From Capnocytophaga canimorsus (GTDB lineage: Bacteria > Bacteroidota > Bacteroidia > Flavobacteriales > Flavobacteriaceae), in assembly GCF_002302565.1 (NCBI RefSeq), contig NZ_CP022382.1:877001-941000 (forward strand): a DNA stretch of 64,000 nt, in the 5' to 3' direction. Below are positions 10,597 to 19,815 of the stretch, in pieces. Within the stretch, counting starts at the first letter, position 1. Each line of letters begins with the position of its first letter. A program made the translations under genes and the position numbers. The notes under the pieces were generated by a model. That model was not told the DNA's origin. It made no database searches and saw only the letters and a list, made by a program, of their open reading frames with translations.

Positions 10597-10736
10597 AAAA
10601 CAAATACATTAGAATTACTCAATAGGTTATTAAGCATCTTTGGGAATACATTATTGATAAAACTATTAATAAGTAAGAAGGAACAAGGATTATTTAAATA
10701 GTCCGATATCTGTTGAACATTTAATAACTAATTATT

Positions 10737-11273
10737 ATGTTTACATTAAGGTTAAATAAAGGATTGAAAAAAATATTCCTTTCAATACTTTTTTTTATAC
10801 TAATAATTTTTGTTTTGCGCAAGTTATATATTCATCAAAATCAAAAATACACAGAGAGAATGTATCTCCAAAATCTCGCAAAATGTAATGTTTCGGACAC
10901 TATAAACTTTCGTCATAAAGGAAATTTTAGGATATATTTCAATGGAAAGTATCAAGAAAAATCCTTAGAAAATGTGATAGTTAAACAAATTCGCGATGGA
11001 AAATTTATGTTACAATTAAAAAATATTGATATTGATAAAGAAACAATCAGCAATATCCTCATAAAAGATACATTACAATTATTAAAAGAAGATAGCATTG
11101 TAATTATTTTAGAAAATAAAGACAGTATATTTCTTTCTGGATTTAAAAATGAACCTTATTATGTAGGTCAAATGTTTGGAAATAAGCGTTTTCTAGGATG
11201 TTATTTTGCAAAATGTATCAATGGGAAAGATACTCTGACTGTACTAAATGGTATATTATATTTAGATAATTAA
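10737..11273 (+). CDS. small membrane-anchored protein of unknown function
   Basis: A 178-residue protein I do not recognise. It has one N-terminal membrane helix (residues ~13-27, ILFFILIIFVL), a short basic stretch, and then a soluble domain rich in beta-strand-like segments and charged residues. There is no lipobox, cysteine motif or repeat. It lies alone after heme A synthase with 140 bases of untranslated DNA upstream, and is closed off by the hairpin at 11279-11308. Base composition is more AT-rich than ctaA. The frame is clean and starts with an ATG, so it is probably a real gene. Confidence 0.6.
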   Translation: MFTLRLNKGLKKIFLSILFFILIIFVLRKLYIHQNQKYTERMYLQNLAKCNVSDTINFRHKGNFRIYFNGKYQEKSLENVIVKQIRDGKFMLQLKNIDIDKETISNILIKDTLQLLKEDSIVIILENKDSIFLSGFKNEPYYVGQMFGNKRFLGCYFAKCINGKDTLTVLNGILYLDN

Positions 11274-11278
11274 ATTTA

Positions 11279-11308
11279 GTATTGTTAAATTATTATATTT
11301 AACAATAC
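11279..11308. terminator. hairpin between convergent genes
   Basis: GTATTGTTAAAT (11279-11290) and ATTTAACAATAC (11297-11308) form a perfect 12-bp stem with a 6-base loop. It sits in the 43-base gap between convergent genes. Neither side has a convincing T tract, so termination is likely but not certain. Confidence 0.5.
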
Positions 11309-11316
11309 CCAAAAAA

Positions 11317-11859
11317 TTATCTTCCTTTTTGGTAGATATACACCTCAGTAGCACCAAGTCCGTATTTGGCATATTCAGCATCATAAAAGGTAACATTGGG
11401 GTAACGCCCAAACAAAAATTCCAGTTCCGAACGCAATACCCCCTCGCCTACCCCGTGAATAAAAACAACACGCTGAATACGATTGTTTATGGCGAATTCT
11501 AACTTGTGACGCGCCGTTTCTATTTGAAGGGTGAGCATATCGTGATTGGTCATTTGAATAGTGGAGTTGGTCAGCTGCTCGATGTGTAAATCCACTTCCA
11601 TAGGTGGCGTTCGCTTTTCTTTTTTATTGGAGGATTTTTTAATCTTTTTAATAGTATCTTTAGCACGAATTTCTTGTTCCCTTCCTACGAAACTCAATCC
11701 TACGGACGGATTTTCATCTACTTTAACCACTTCCGCTTTACCAAAAGTAAACTCAAAATTATCTGGAGTAACAATAATGACGGAATCTGGCGTGATTGCT
11801 TTAACCTTACCACGAATAACATAGTCAAGCACCTCTACATTATCCCCAATTTGGAACAT
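11317..11859 (-). CDS. Smr-domain protein (DUF2027-type N-terminus)
   Basis: A 180-residue protein with two parts. Residues 1-50 form a small beta-rich domain (FQIGDNVEVLDYVIRGKV) as in the Bacteroidota DUF2027/Smr proteins. The last ~90 residues are an Smr domain, with the VDLH element and HGVGEG, the loop that gives MutS2-type Smr domains their nuclease or nucleic-acid-binding activity. Most DUF2027-Smr proteins are about 300 residues or more, so this is a short version lacking most of the middle. It follows the thioredoxin-fold gene by 31 bases on the same strand, suggesting an operon. Cellular role unknown. Confidence 0.82.
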   Translation of the reverse strand: MFQIGDNVEVLDYVIRGKVKAITPDSVIIVTPDNFEFTFGKAEVVKVDENPSVGLSFVGREQEIRAKDTIKKIKKSSNKKEKRTPPMEVDLHIEQLTNSTIQMTNHDMLTLQIETARHKLEFAINNRIQRVVFIHGVGEGVLRSELEFLFGRYPNVTFYDAEYAKYGLGATEVYIYQKGR

Positions 11860-11890
11860 AACTTATTGAATTTAAAAACAATTATTCAAC

Positions 11891-12436
11891 TCAAAGCAGT
11901 TGCTCAATAAGCTGACGTACTTCTTGGCTATTCCAACGGGCGTTACGCTCACTACGAGCCACCACTTTTCCTCCTTTATCAATCAAATAGCCTGAAGGTA
12001 TTACTTCCGCATCAAAAGGCATTTTTTCTCCTAAAATCAAATATGTTACCTGAAAATCAAAACCTCTTTTTTCCATTAGTGTTTCCACAGGCTCAGGCAA
12101 TTCATTGGTGATGATGTAAAAATCCATCTTATCCTTGTAATCATCGTATAACTTTTGTACACCGTACAAATCAGCAACACTAGTTACACGCCAAGACGAC
12201 CAAAAATAAACAAAGACAGATTTACCCTTAGAACGATTGAAATTAAAGGAATGATTCGTTTTGTCTTTTAGCTTCCAATCGAAATCGACCGAATACTGCT
12301 CTTGTTGGGGTAAAATTTGTACTGAATCGGCAAAAGCCCGTTGCAACAACACTTTACTTTCATAGCCTAACGGAGTTACAAAAAAGGCTACCACCAATAA
12401 AATCAACAATAAATTGAAAAAAGTTTTGCGTTTCAT
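11891..12436 (-). CDS. thioredoxin-fold (TlpA-like) protein lacking the CXXC pair
   Basis: A 181-residue protein with an N-terminal signal anchor (residues 5-24) followed by a TlpA/ResA-type thioredoxin fold. The strand-then-helix signature is clear: SVFVYFWSSWRVTS aligns with the usual VYFWATWCGPC, so both redox cysteines are replaced (Cys to Arg, Cys to Ser). The cis-proline region is present as EVIPSGYLID, followed by the usual DKGGKVV hairpin. The frame is intact and the fold conserved, so this is probably a non-redox relative acting in binding or as a scaffold rather than a broken gene. It is likely co-transcribed with the downstream Smr gene. Confidence 0.82.
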   Translation of the reverse strand: MKRKTFFNLLLILLVVAFFVTPLGYESKVLLQRAFADSVQILPQQEQYSVDFDWKLKDKTNHSFNFNRSKGKSVFVYFWSSWRVTSVADLYGVQKLYDDYKDKMDFYIITNELPEPVETLMEKRGFDFQVTYLILGEKMPFDAEVIPSGYLIDKGGKVVARSERNARWNSQEVRQLIEQLL

Positions 12437-12562
12437 TAAAAATAATTTACATCAGCGATGCAAAGATAACCAAAAAGGAAAAAGGCAGAAATCAACAGTT
12501 AAAAATTCTGCCGCCAAATCAAAAAAATGAATACACATACCGTTTTTTTTTCTTAAAAATTG

Positions 12563-12570
12563 TAGTTTTG
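12563..12570 (+). promoter_or_regulatory. -7 box TAGTTTTG
   Basis: TAGTTTTG fits TAnnTTTG and lies 21 bases before the ATG at 12592. No clear -33 TTG is seen; the upstream stretch is a T run. Confidence 0.5.
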
Positions 12571-12591
12571 CATCTAATTATATGAGTAGTT

Positions 12592-12989
12592 ATGAATAAA
12601 TTAACTGTATTTATATTTGTACTTTTATTAGGATGCCAAAAATTGCCAAGTGTACAAAAAACAGACCTTTTAGGAGTCTGGCAATTAGAGGCGATTCGTG
12701 TTGGAGGAAAAGCCATCAATTTAAGCGGAAAGCCTATGGACTTAGGAAATTGTCTTTCACAAGCGACTCTAACTTTCAAAGAAAACAATGTTAAAATAAC
12801 AGCATATCCAACGGCTTATGATTGTGAAGATTCTGAAGTTATAGAAAAGAATTGCCCTACGAGATAAAGAAAAATGAAATCATTTTAGCAGGTAAAAAGG
12901 TACATAAAATCATAAAGGGAAAGTTGGTTATGGAAACTCAAAGAGACGGATTAACTTACCTAACCATTTATAAAAAAGTAAGTTCGTGA
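12592..12989 (+). pseudogene. lipocalin-like lipoprotein split by a -1 frameshift
   Basis: The ATG at 12592 opens a lipoprotein-type frame (hydrophobic run then LLLGC) followed by LLGVWQLEAIRVGGK, the start of a lipocalin-like small barrel. The frame stops at 12867, but the neighbouring frame continues without a break from about 12850 to a TGA at 12987-12989, giving ELPYEIKKNEIILAGKKV and ending TYLTIYKKVSS, the expected last strands of the barrel. One extra A in the AAAA run near 12845 would join the halves into a 132-residue protein. So this is either a recent single-base deletion or a sequencing error. Function unknown. Confidence 0.75.
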
Positions 12990-13080
12990 GTATATTTTTC
13001 TTCCTTTATTCTAAAAAACAAATAATTACATTTTAAAAAAATCTAATAGAAATAATTTTATATTAGTAACAACATTAAGT

Positions 13081-14871
13081 ATGATTAAAAAATATTGCTA
13101 TACCTATCTTTTTTTACTTTTGATGATTTCTTGCGAAAATCCGTTTTTTCCAAAAAAGCCCAGTTTCGTTACTCATTTTGAGAATTCAAACGGAACAGAA
13201 AGCCCTACCTATCAAGAAGTTATTGACTTCTACAAAGCGCTATCAAAAGAGTATAGTACCATTAGTTTAAAAACGATGCAAAAAACCGATAGCGGACATC
13301 CGTTACACATCGTTACATACAGCCCTGAAGCTGATTTCAACTTTGCCAAACTTCGAGAAAACAAAACCATCATACTGATAAACAACGCTATACACGCAGG
13401 AGAAACCGATGGCGTTGATGCCACAATGCTGCTATTGCGAAATTTAGCACAAGAGCAATTTTCGGTTCCTGAAAATGTGGTTATTGTAGCCATTCCGGTG
13501 TATAATATCGGAGGAGCACTACAACGAAACGGATTTACCCGAGTAAACCAAAACGGACCCAAAGAATACGGATTTCGAGGAAATGCCAAAAACTTAGACC
13601 TTAACAGAGATTTTATAAAAAGTGACTCAGAAAATGCACTATCATTCGCTCAAATTTTTCATCTGATTCAACCCGATATTTTTATTGATAATCACACCAC
13701 TAATGGCGCCGATTATCAGCATATTTTAACTTATGGCACCACAAATCGAGAAAAATTAGGAACATTTTTAGGAAATTACCTTTCTGATTCGCTTATTCCA
13801 CGCCTTTCGGATACTTTACAAAAGCGAGAGCAAACCTTGCAAAAAGATTCCATAGTACCTGCTGTATATCAACTCATTCCGTACGTAAATGTTTGGAACA
13901 AATCTCCTGATAATGAAGGCTATGCAAAAATGTTAGACACCCCAAGATATTCAACAGGCTATGCAGGATTATGGAACACTATGAGCATCTTAATTGAAAC
14001 TCATATGCTTAAACCATACAAACAACGCGTGGAAGCCAATTATGAAATGATGAAAAACCTCATAGATATTGCCAATGCAGAACACCAAAAAATAAAAAAT
14101 ATCCGAAGCAAACAACTTGAAGAAAACCTAAATCGAGAACGATTTACCGTGCGTTGGAAGCTAGATAGCACTCAAGTGAATCAAATTGTATTTCACGGAT
14201 ACAAAGCTGATACTCTAACCAGTGAAATTACTGGGCTACCGCGCTTGAAATACGACCAAACGCAACCTTTCAAAAAATTCATTCCTTACTACGACCGATA
14301 TTTATCTGAAGAAGAAGTTAATATTCCATTGGCTTACGTTGTACCCAAAGCTTGGCAAAAGGTCATTGAACGACTCAAAACCAATAAAGTAATTATGAAA
14401 GAAGTAGAAAAAGATACTTTAATGTTAGTAGATTATTATCGTATCGCATCGTTTGAAACGGTATCACAACCCTATGAGGGGCATTACCTACATTTTAACA
14501 CAAAAGTCACCAAACATCAGGCAAATCTTCCCATAGATAAAGGTGACTGGATTATAGAAACCCAGCAAAATGCTCAAAACTATCTACTAGAAACCTTAGA
14601 GCCTCAAGCCCCTGATTCCTTTTTTAATTGGAATTTTTTCGATACTATATTGCAACAAAAGGAACATTTTTCCCCTTATTTGTTTGAAGAAATTGCTTTG
14701 GAATTCTTAAATCAAAATCCACAAATAAAAGATTCTTTCCAATTTAAAAAACAAACCGATAAAGCCTTTGCACAAAACGCCTACCAACAATTAAACTGGA
14801 TTTATCAGCAAACACCTCATTATGAAAAAAATCACCTTCGATACCCCATTTATCGTATCTTAAAAAAATAG
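13081..14871 (+). CDS. M14-family zinc carboxypeptidase-like lipoprotein
   Basis: A 596-residue secreted metallopeptidase. Residues 1-18 are a lipoprotein signal (LLLMISC, C18), placing it on the cell envelope. The peptidase domain shows all M14 landmarks: zinc ligands H105 and E108 in NAIHAGETDG, the third ligand H205 in IDNHTTNG, the substrate-binding arginine in LDLNRDF (R176), and the catalytic glutamate in ILIETHM (E306). The C-terminal ~280 residues are an extra domain of unknown role. It should release C-terminal residues from peptides and fits a protein-feeding lifestyle. It is convergent with the PAS gene, 10 bases away. Confidence 0.9.
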   Translation: MIKKYCYTYLFLLLMISCENPFFPKKPSFVTHFENSNGTESPTYQEVIDFYKALSKEYSTISLKTMQKTDSGHPLHIVTYSPEADFNFAKLRENKTIILINNAIHAGETDGVDATMLLLRNLAQEQFSVPENVVIVAIPVYNIGGALQRNGFTRVNQNGPKEYGFRGNAKNLDLNRDFIKSDSENALSFAQIFHLIQPDIFIDNHTTNGADYQHILTYGTTNREKLGTFLGNYLSDSLIPRLSDTLQKREQTLQKDSIVPAVYQLIPYVNVWNKSPDNEGYAKMLDTPRYSTGYAGLWNTMSILIETHMLKPYKQRVEANYEMMKNLIDIANAEHQKIKNIRSKQLEENLNRERFTVRWKLDSTQVNQIVFHGYKADTLTSEITGLPRLKYDQTQPFKKFIPYYDRYLSEEEVNIPLAYVVPKAWQKVIERLKTNKVIMKEVEKDTLMLVDYYRIASFETVSQPYEGHYLHFNTKVTKHQANLPIDKGDWIIETQQNAQNYLLETLEPQAPDSFFNWNFFDTILQQKEHFSPYLFEEIALEFLNQNPQIKDSFQFKKQTDKAFAQNAYQQLNWIYQQTPHYEKNHLRYPIYRILKK

Positions 14872-14881
14872 GTACAAACCA

Positions 14882-15574
14882 CTAAAATAAATTAGCAGAG
14901 GCAAACAAACGAGCAAAGAAATTCTTACGTTTAGCCGACTCTTCCAATTCAGCAAAAATATCGTCAGATATTTCTTGGTCGGACAATGCTATATTCTCAT
15001 CAGCTGATACAAGAAGAGCCTCTTTGTTGTCTTCTAAAATATCCATCACATAATCAGGATAGTTTTTCTTTTGCCTATCTAGAAACCCCTTAAAATAGCG
15101 ACTACTGAGCTCCATACCACCCAACTTTTCCAATTTCAGAAGCGTTTGATATAGTGGTGCTATATGCTCATCAATAACACGCTGTTCCACACTACGGCGC
15201 TTGGCCTCAATACCAATAACTTCGCCTAAGATGTTGCGTTGGGTTACAAAATCAGTAATTACCCAATAATATTTTCCTGTTTTAGTAAGGTTTTTAATTA
15301 TTGCGTGGAAATTTCTTCCTGCCAAAATATTATCCCACAATACTTTAAACACAATTTTAGGCATATCTGGATGCCGAATGATATTATGTGGTTTGCCAAT
15401 CAATTCAACGGCATCGTATTCCGAAACATCCACAAAGGCTTGGTTCACGTTGGTAATGTTACCAAACCTGTCGGTTGAACTCATAATCGTTTGCGACTTG
15501 TCCCAAACTACCTCTTGATCAATAGGAGTAGGACGCGTTATTGACGCCCCAAATCCGTTAAAAAATTCAGCCAT
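14882..15574 (-). CDS. PAS-domain sensor-like protein (Aer-type PAS)
   Basis: A 230-residue cytoplasmic protein with one PAS domain close to that of the aerotaxis receptor Aer. Recognisable elements are DRFGNITNVNQAF, the IRHPDMPK loop and KTGKYYWV. After the PAS there is a helical tail but no methyl-accepting, kinase or cyclase domain, so its output is unknown. The open frame extends up to 15643, but I start at the ATG at 15572-15574: the MAEFFNGF start fits the family, and a -7 box on the minus strand at 15620-15627 would put the transcript start downstream of 15643. It could be a redox or oxygen-sensing adaptor. Confidence 0.85.
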   Translation of the reverse strand: MAEFFNGFGASITRPTPIDQEVVWDKSQTIMSSTDRFGNITNVNQAFVDVSEYDAVELIGKPHNIIRHPDMPKIVFKVLWDNILAGRNFHAIIKNLTKTGKYYWVITDFVTQRNILGEVIGIEAKRRSVEQRVIDEHIAPLYQTLLKLEKLGGMELSSRYFKGFLDRQKKNYPDYVMDILEDNKEALLVSADENIALSDQEISDDIFAELEESAKRKNFFARLFASANLF

Positions 15575-15619
15575 TATTTTATTATTTAATGAGGTACAAC
15601 AATATCTTATTAAGCCATA

Positions 15620-15627
15620 CAAAAGTA
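15620..15627 (-). promoter_or_regulatory. -7 box for the PAS gene
   Basis: CAAAAGTA on the plus strand reads TACTTTTG on the minus strand and fits TAnnTTTG. It lies about 45 bases before the ATG at 15574 and argues against the longer open frame. No clear -33 element. Confidence 0.5.
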
Positions 15628-15784
15628 ATGTTTTTAAATTCATATTTTACTATTTTAATAAAACTATAACTTTTTTAGCATAGTTTTCTGTTTTTATACT
15701 TATTTAAACAAACCATTTATGTTTTTCTTTATTGTAACAAAATGATAAAACATTTTATTTATATCAAGTTTAAATAAAAATAAA

Positions 15785-15792
15785 TATATTTG
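15785..15792 (+). promoter_or_regulatory. -7 box for the TonB receptor operon
   Basis: TATATTTG fits TAnnTTTG and ends 18 bases before the ATG at 15811. The in-frame TTG at 15790 lies inside the box, so it cannot be the start. No good TTG is seen at the -33 position, which may mean an activator is needed. Confidence 0.6.
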
Positions 15793-15810
15793 CCCCGTGA
15801 ATTGGACGTT

Positions 15811-18462
15811 ATGTATAAAAATTTTTACGTTTTAATATTTCTGGTACTTTTTTGCAATCAGCTACACTCTCAAACTCATATCACTGGTTTTGTGTATGAT
15901 AAAGAAAATCATACTCCTTTGCAGAATGTAAATTTGATTGATAAAAAATCGGGCAGGTGGAGTACAACTGATGAAAAAGGAGCCTTTTCCATCGTATTAA
16001 ATACAGATTTTGAATTGGTTTTTACTCTCTTAGGAAAGGAAGATTTTACACTCACATCAAAACATTACACACCAAAAATGACAATTTATCTATCTGAAAA
16101 AACGTTAAGATTATCAGATGTAGTTGTTACAGCTACACAAGAAAAAGACAAAGTAAATTCTTCGGTAGTGCTAACAAAGTATGCAATCAGTCAGTTTCAA
16201 TCTTTTTCGCTATCTGATGTGTTGCAACAATTACCAGGACAGGTTATTTCCAAACCCTCTCTATATACGCCAAATACATTAACACTACGCACAGCTATCA
16301 ACTCTAACGAAAATGCCTTCGGAATAAGTTACATATTGGACGATATGCCTTTGTCGAACGATGAAAATATGCAAACATATAACGGAAGTACACCAGCTAC
16401 CTCTTTTTCAAATGTGAACACAGGAATTGATTTACGAACCATTCCAACATCAAGTATTGAAAAAGTAGAGGTAATTACAGGAGTCCCCGATGCCAAATAC
16501 GGAAATGTAACCACGGGAGTTATAATTATTGACAGAAAAGCAGGGGTTTATCCTTTACAAATAGCGGCAAGTATGATAGGAGGAGGTAATTCATTGAGTA
16601 TGAATCAAGGGTTTAAATTAAACAAAAATCTGGGTAATCTAAGTCTTTCGATAGATTATCTCAATGCGAATTCTGATCCTAGAAACAATCTTTCGTTATA
16701 CAACAGAATAACTACCTCATCTATTTGGAGTTATCACTCAAAAAATAATCAAATAAAAAATACATTGAGCTTTACTTTTAGAAGTAATATTGACGGAAAA
16801 AAAACAGACAAAGAACAATTACCAGGTTATAGAGATTCTAGCAACAAAAAAGATATCGGGACTGTCATTAGCAACCGAACTGCTTTTCAATTTGAAAATA
16901 GTTGGATTGACCAACTAAGCCTAAATGCAGGAGTATCGTATTCAGTTGCGGAAGATTATAAAGAAACTTTTGTAAACAGAGGCGGACTAGTGGTTCCTAT
17001 TGCCACCGAAACAAACTTATTAACTGGGTTTTACACTCCCGTTGCTTACAAATCAAAAACACACACCCAAGGAGAGCCTCTAAATATAAATTCATCTTTA
17101 TCCATAAATAAAATTTTCGAATATAAAAATACAAAGCATTCGCTAAGCTTTGGAGTTTCGTTGAATTATAGTGATAATTTAGGAAAGGGTAAAATTTATG
17201 ATTCTGATTCAGCACTTTCATCAAGTACACTCTTCTCCACAGGTAACTCTAAACAAGGGGTTCGTCCGCTAAACTTTGACAGGTATGTGATAGCAAGTAA
17301 GCTTTTGAGTATCTATCTACAAGATAATATTTCACTAAAAATCAATGAAACACAAGATTTAAACACCAATATTGGATTTCGTTACGAAAATTTAAATGGA
17401 TATGTATCTGTAAGCCCTCGTATTAATGCAATGTATAAAATCTCTCCAAAAATGAAATTCCGGTGGGCAATAGGGTTAACCTCTAAATCGCCTTCTTTGG
17501 TAAACATTTTCCCAGGAAATGTGTATTTTGATGTCTTACTATTTGATATTAGGACTAATGACTATGCCTTTAATTTGGTACAAACCTTTGTAGAAAAAAT
17601 ACCAAAAGTAAATTTAAAACCCTCTAAATCTTGGAAATACGAAATAGGCGCAGACTTTGATTTTTCATTTGCAAAATTAAACCTTACCGCTTATCTGAAT
17701 CGGCTATACGACGGATTTGGAAAGGAAACGATATATAAACTTTATGCCTTACCCGTAGTAAAAGTGATACCCGCCGCCAATACAAAAGAAATCCCTTCTT
17801 ATCAAATCACTGGTTATGAGAATATCGTGAGAAACTACTCAAAATCGGTAAATGCCCATAATAATACGGACAAAGGTTTGGAATTGATGCTTCATTTCAA
17901 AAAAATTAAAGCAATAAACACTCAATTTTCACTGGTAGGAAGTTATACCTTTTCTGAAAGTCAATCTGACCTGCCCGAAATTTATAAAAACAACGATGTC
18001 TTAGAGCAAGAATACGTTTATGGATTCTATCAAAGTCGCCCATCCAAACGTGAGAAAATGAATTTAAGGCTTACCGCTTCACATCATATTTCTTCTTTAG
18101 GGTTACTTATTTCTCTTACTGCCGAACAGTTTATATTCGAGAAAGATTTTTCTATTTTAAAAGACATTTACCCTTATGCCTATCAAAATCTGAAGTTAGA
18201 ATATCATACTATTCCGTTTGAACAAAGAACTGACCCTAAATATCTGGGATTGGTTCTTACACAAAGTAAAGTTGAAGACAGAATAACTCCTATCTACCAT
18301 AATTTTCATTTAAGGATAACCAAAGAGATGCTCAGTGGGCTATCAATGTCCGTTTATGCTACTAATTTCCTGAATTACAGACCTAAGGTAACTATAAATA
18401 ACTCTACATATTATAAAAATTCGGATATTTCTTTCGGCGGTAGCATCCGATATAGTTTTTAA
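15811..18462 (+). CDS. TonB-dependent outer-membrane receptor
   Basis: An 883-residue protein with a signal peptide ending in NQLHSQ, then a carboxypeptidase-regulatory-like domain (FVYDKENHTPLQNV ... TTDEKGAFSI), a plug domain (SDVVVTATQEK, with VEVITGVPDAKYGNVTTGV), and a long beta-barrel ending in an aromatic residue (IRYSF). Such receptors import large or scarce ligands using energy from TonB-ExbBD. This one differs from SusC because no SusD partner follows; instead come two DUF4876 lipoproteins, a DUF6850 barrel and a di-heme peroxidase, all on the same strand with short gaps. The ligand is unknown; metal, heme or a modified peptide are possible given the peroxidase. Confidence 0.92.
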   Translation: MYKNFYVLIFLVLFCNQLHSQTHITGFVYDKENHTPLQNVNLIDKKSGRWSTTDEKGAFSIVLNTDFELVFTLLGKEDFTLTSKHYTPKMTIYLSEKTLRLSDVVVTATQEKDKVNSSVVLTKYAISQFQSFSLSDVLQQLPGQVISKPSLYTPNTLTLRTAINSNENAFGISYILDDMPLSNDENMQTYNGSTPATSFSNVNTGIDLRTIPTSSIEKVEVITGVPDAKYGNVTTGVIIIDRKAGVYPLQIAASMIGGGNSLSMNQGFKLNKNLGNLSLSIDYLNANSDPRNNLSLYNRITTSSIWSYHSKNNQIKNTLSFTFRSNIDGKKTDKEQLPGYRDSSNKKDIGTVISNRTAFQFENSWIDQLSLNAGVSYSVAEDYKETFVNRGGLVVPIATETNLLTGFYTPVAYKSKTHTQGEPLNINSSLSINKIFEYKNTKHSLSFGVSLNYSDNLGKGKIYDSDSALSSSTLFSTGNSKQGVRPLNFDRYVIASKLLSIYLQDNISLKINETQDLNTNIGFRYENLNGYVSVSPRINAMYKISPKMKFRWAIGLTSKSPSLVNIFPGNVYFDVLLFDIRTNDYAFNLVQTFVEKIPKVNLKPSKSWKYEIGADFDFSFAKLNLTAYLNRLYDGFGKETIYKLYALPVVKVIPAANTKEIPSYQITGYENIVRNYSKSVNAHNNTDKGLELMLHFKKIKAINTQFSLVGSYTFSESQSDLPEIYKNNDVLEQEYVYGFYQSRPSKREKMNLRLTASHHISSLGLLISLTAEQFIFEKDFSILKDIYPYAYQNLKLEYHTIPFEQRTDPKYLGLVLTQSKVEDRITPIYHNFHLRITKEMLSGLSMSVYATNFLNYRPKVTINNSTYYKNSDISFGGSIRYSF

Positions 18463-18486
18463 TTTAACAACAAATATAGAAATAAA

Positions 18487-19794
18487 ATGAAAAAAGTAAT
18501 TTGGGGCTTTATTGCAATAATTCTTATTGCTTGCCAAGAAAAAGATGAAAAAAATTTCATCACAAAAATTGAACACCAAGTCATAGTAACTTATGAAGAT
18601 GAGTTTAAAAACTTAGAAACACAAGGAACTTTGGTTAAAATAACCAATATGCAAACAGGCAACATTAGTGAAATGATTACGGATAAAAACGGAAAAGCCA
18701 CTTTCTTATTAGATGCAGGTACCTTCAGGATTGAAGTTTCTAAAAAAATATCTGAACAACAAATGGAAGAAGCAGTGGGTATACCTCAAGAAACTTTATT
18801 CAACGGTTCATTAGAAAATATCATCATAAACCAAGAAAAGAATAAACCTACAAACATAATAATGAAAAGTGGAAGGATAGGTAATATTATTATAAAACAG
18901 GTGTATAACGCAGGTTCAGATAAAAAACAAGGAGCCGTTTTCAGAGACCAATTTTTTGAATTACATAACAATTCCAATGAACCTATAGCTCTGGCAGGTT
19001 TAGCCTACGGGAGAATCATCGTTCCAAGAGCTCAAAATTCTCCTAATAAAAAAGATGAAATGTTGTTAGAAAACGGTAGATTTGATTGGAGCAAAGTAGA
19101 TACAGAATCGGGAAGCAAAGCCAATACCGATTATGTGTATGTGGAAGAAGTACTCGCCTTCCCAGCTTCGGCGACTGTTTTACCCGCAGGGAAATCGGTT
19201 ATTGTTGCAGCAACTGCACTAAATCATAAAGCACCACTGACAGTTATGGACAGTAACCAAACCCCGAGAACTTATGAAGTTCCTAATCCTAATTTAACTA
19301 TTGATTTAAGTGGAGCCAAATATGAAACTTATTACGGCGACTATTTTAAAAACCAAAATAAAAAACCTCTAGATTCTGATATTGATACTCCTGCCACTAA
19401 TATGGAAATCCTTTATAAAACTTCTAATGGACTCGATTTGATATTAGACCCCCAATCACGTATGGGCATTGTAATTTTCTATGTTACGGCTGAAGAGGTT
19501 AAAAATTGGAAAAAAGTAAAAGAACCCGCTAAAAGCCAAAAAATATTACTACAAGTACCTTTAGACAAAATTATGGATGGGGTAAATTTACAAGGTATTG
19601 GTAATTTCAAGCATACACATTCGTTACCAGACCAAATTGATTCTGGAGAAATTGTTGGAAAAAAAGGCGCATATTCTTCAGAGGCAGTTATACGAAAATC
19701 AACTATTAAAAACGGTAAAAAAATATATCAAGACACCAATAATTCAAGTAACGATTTTGAAGTTATTGAATATCCTGATGTGAATTCTTTATAA
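18487..19794 (+). CDS. DUF4876-family surface lipoprotein, copy 1
   Basis: A 435-residue lipoprotein (signal then LIAC) with an N-terminal Ig-like or carboxypeptidase-regulatory-like strand domain (ITNMQTGNISEMITDKNGKA) and then the DUF4876 domain. Typical features are IGNIIIKQVYNAGSDKKQG, FFELHNNSNEP, NTDYVYVEEVLAFP and LSGAKYETYYGDY. It begins 24 bases after the receptor stop and is the first of two paralogues in tandem. By position it is likely a surface or periplasmic partner of the TonB receptor, playing a SusD-like part, although no sequence similarity to SusD is visible. Function of the family is not known to me. Confidence 0.85.
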   Translation: MKKVIWGFIAIILIACQEKDEKNFITKIEHQVIVTYEDEFKNLETQGTLVKITNMQTGNISEMITDKNGKATFLLDAGTFRIEVSKKISEQQMEEAVGIPQETLFNGSLENIIINQEKNKPTNIIMKSGRIGNIIIKQVYNAGSDKKQGAVFRDQFFELHNNSNEPIALAGLAYGRIIVPRAQNSPNKKDEMLLENGRFDWSKVDTESGSKANTDYVYVEEVLAFPASATVLPAGKSVIVAATALNHKAPLTVMDSNQTPRTYEVPNPNLTIDLSGAKYETYYGDYFKNQNKKPLDSDIDTPATNMEILYKTSNGLDLILDPQSRMGIVIFYVTAEEVKNWKKVKEPAKSQKILLQVPLDKIMDGVNLQGIGNFKHTHSLPDQIDSGEIVGKKGAYSSEAVIRKSTIKNGKKIYQDTNNSSNDFEVIEYPDVNSL

Positions 19795-19815
19795 AACAAA
19801 TCAAAAACACATAAA

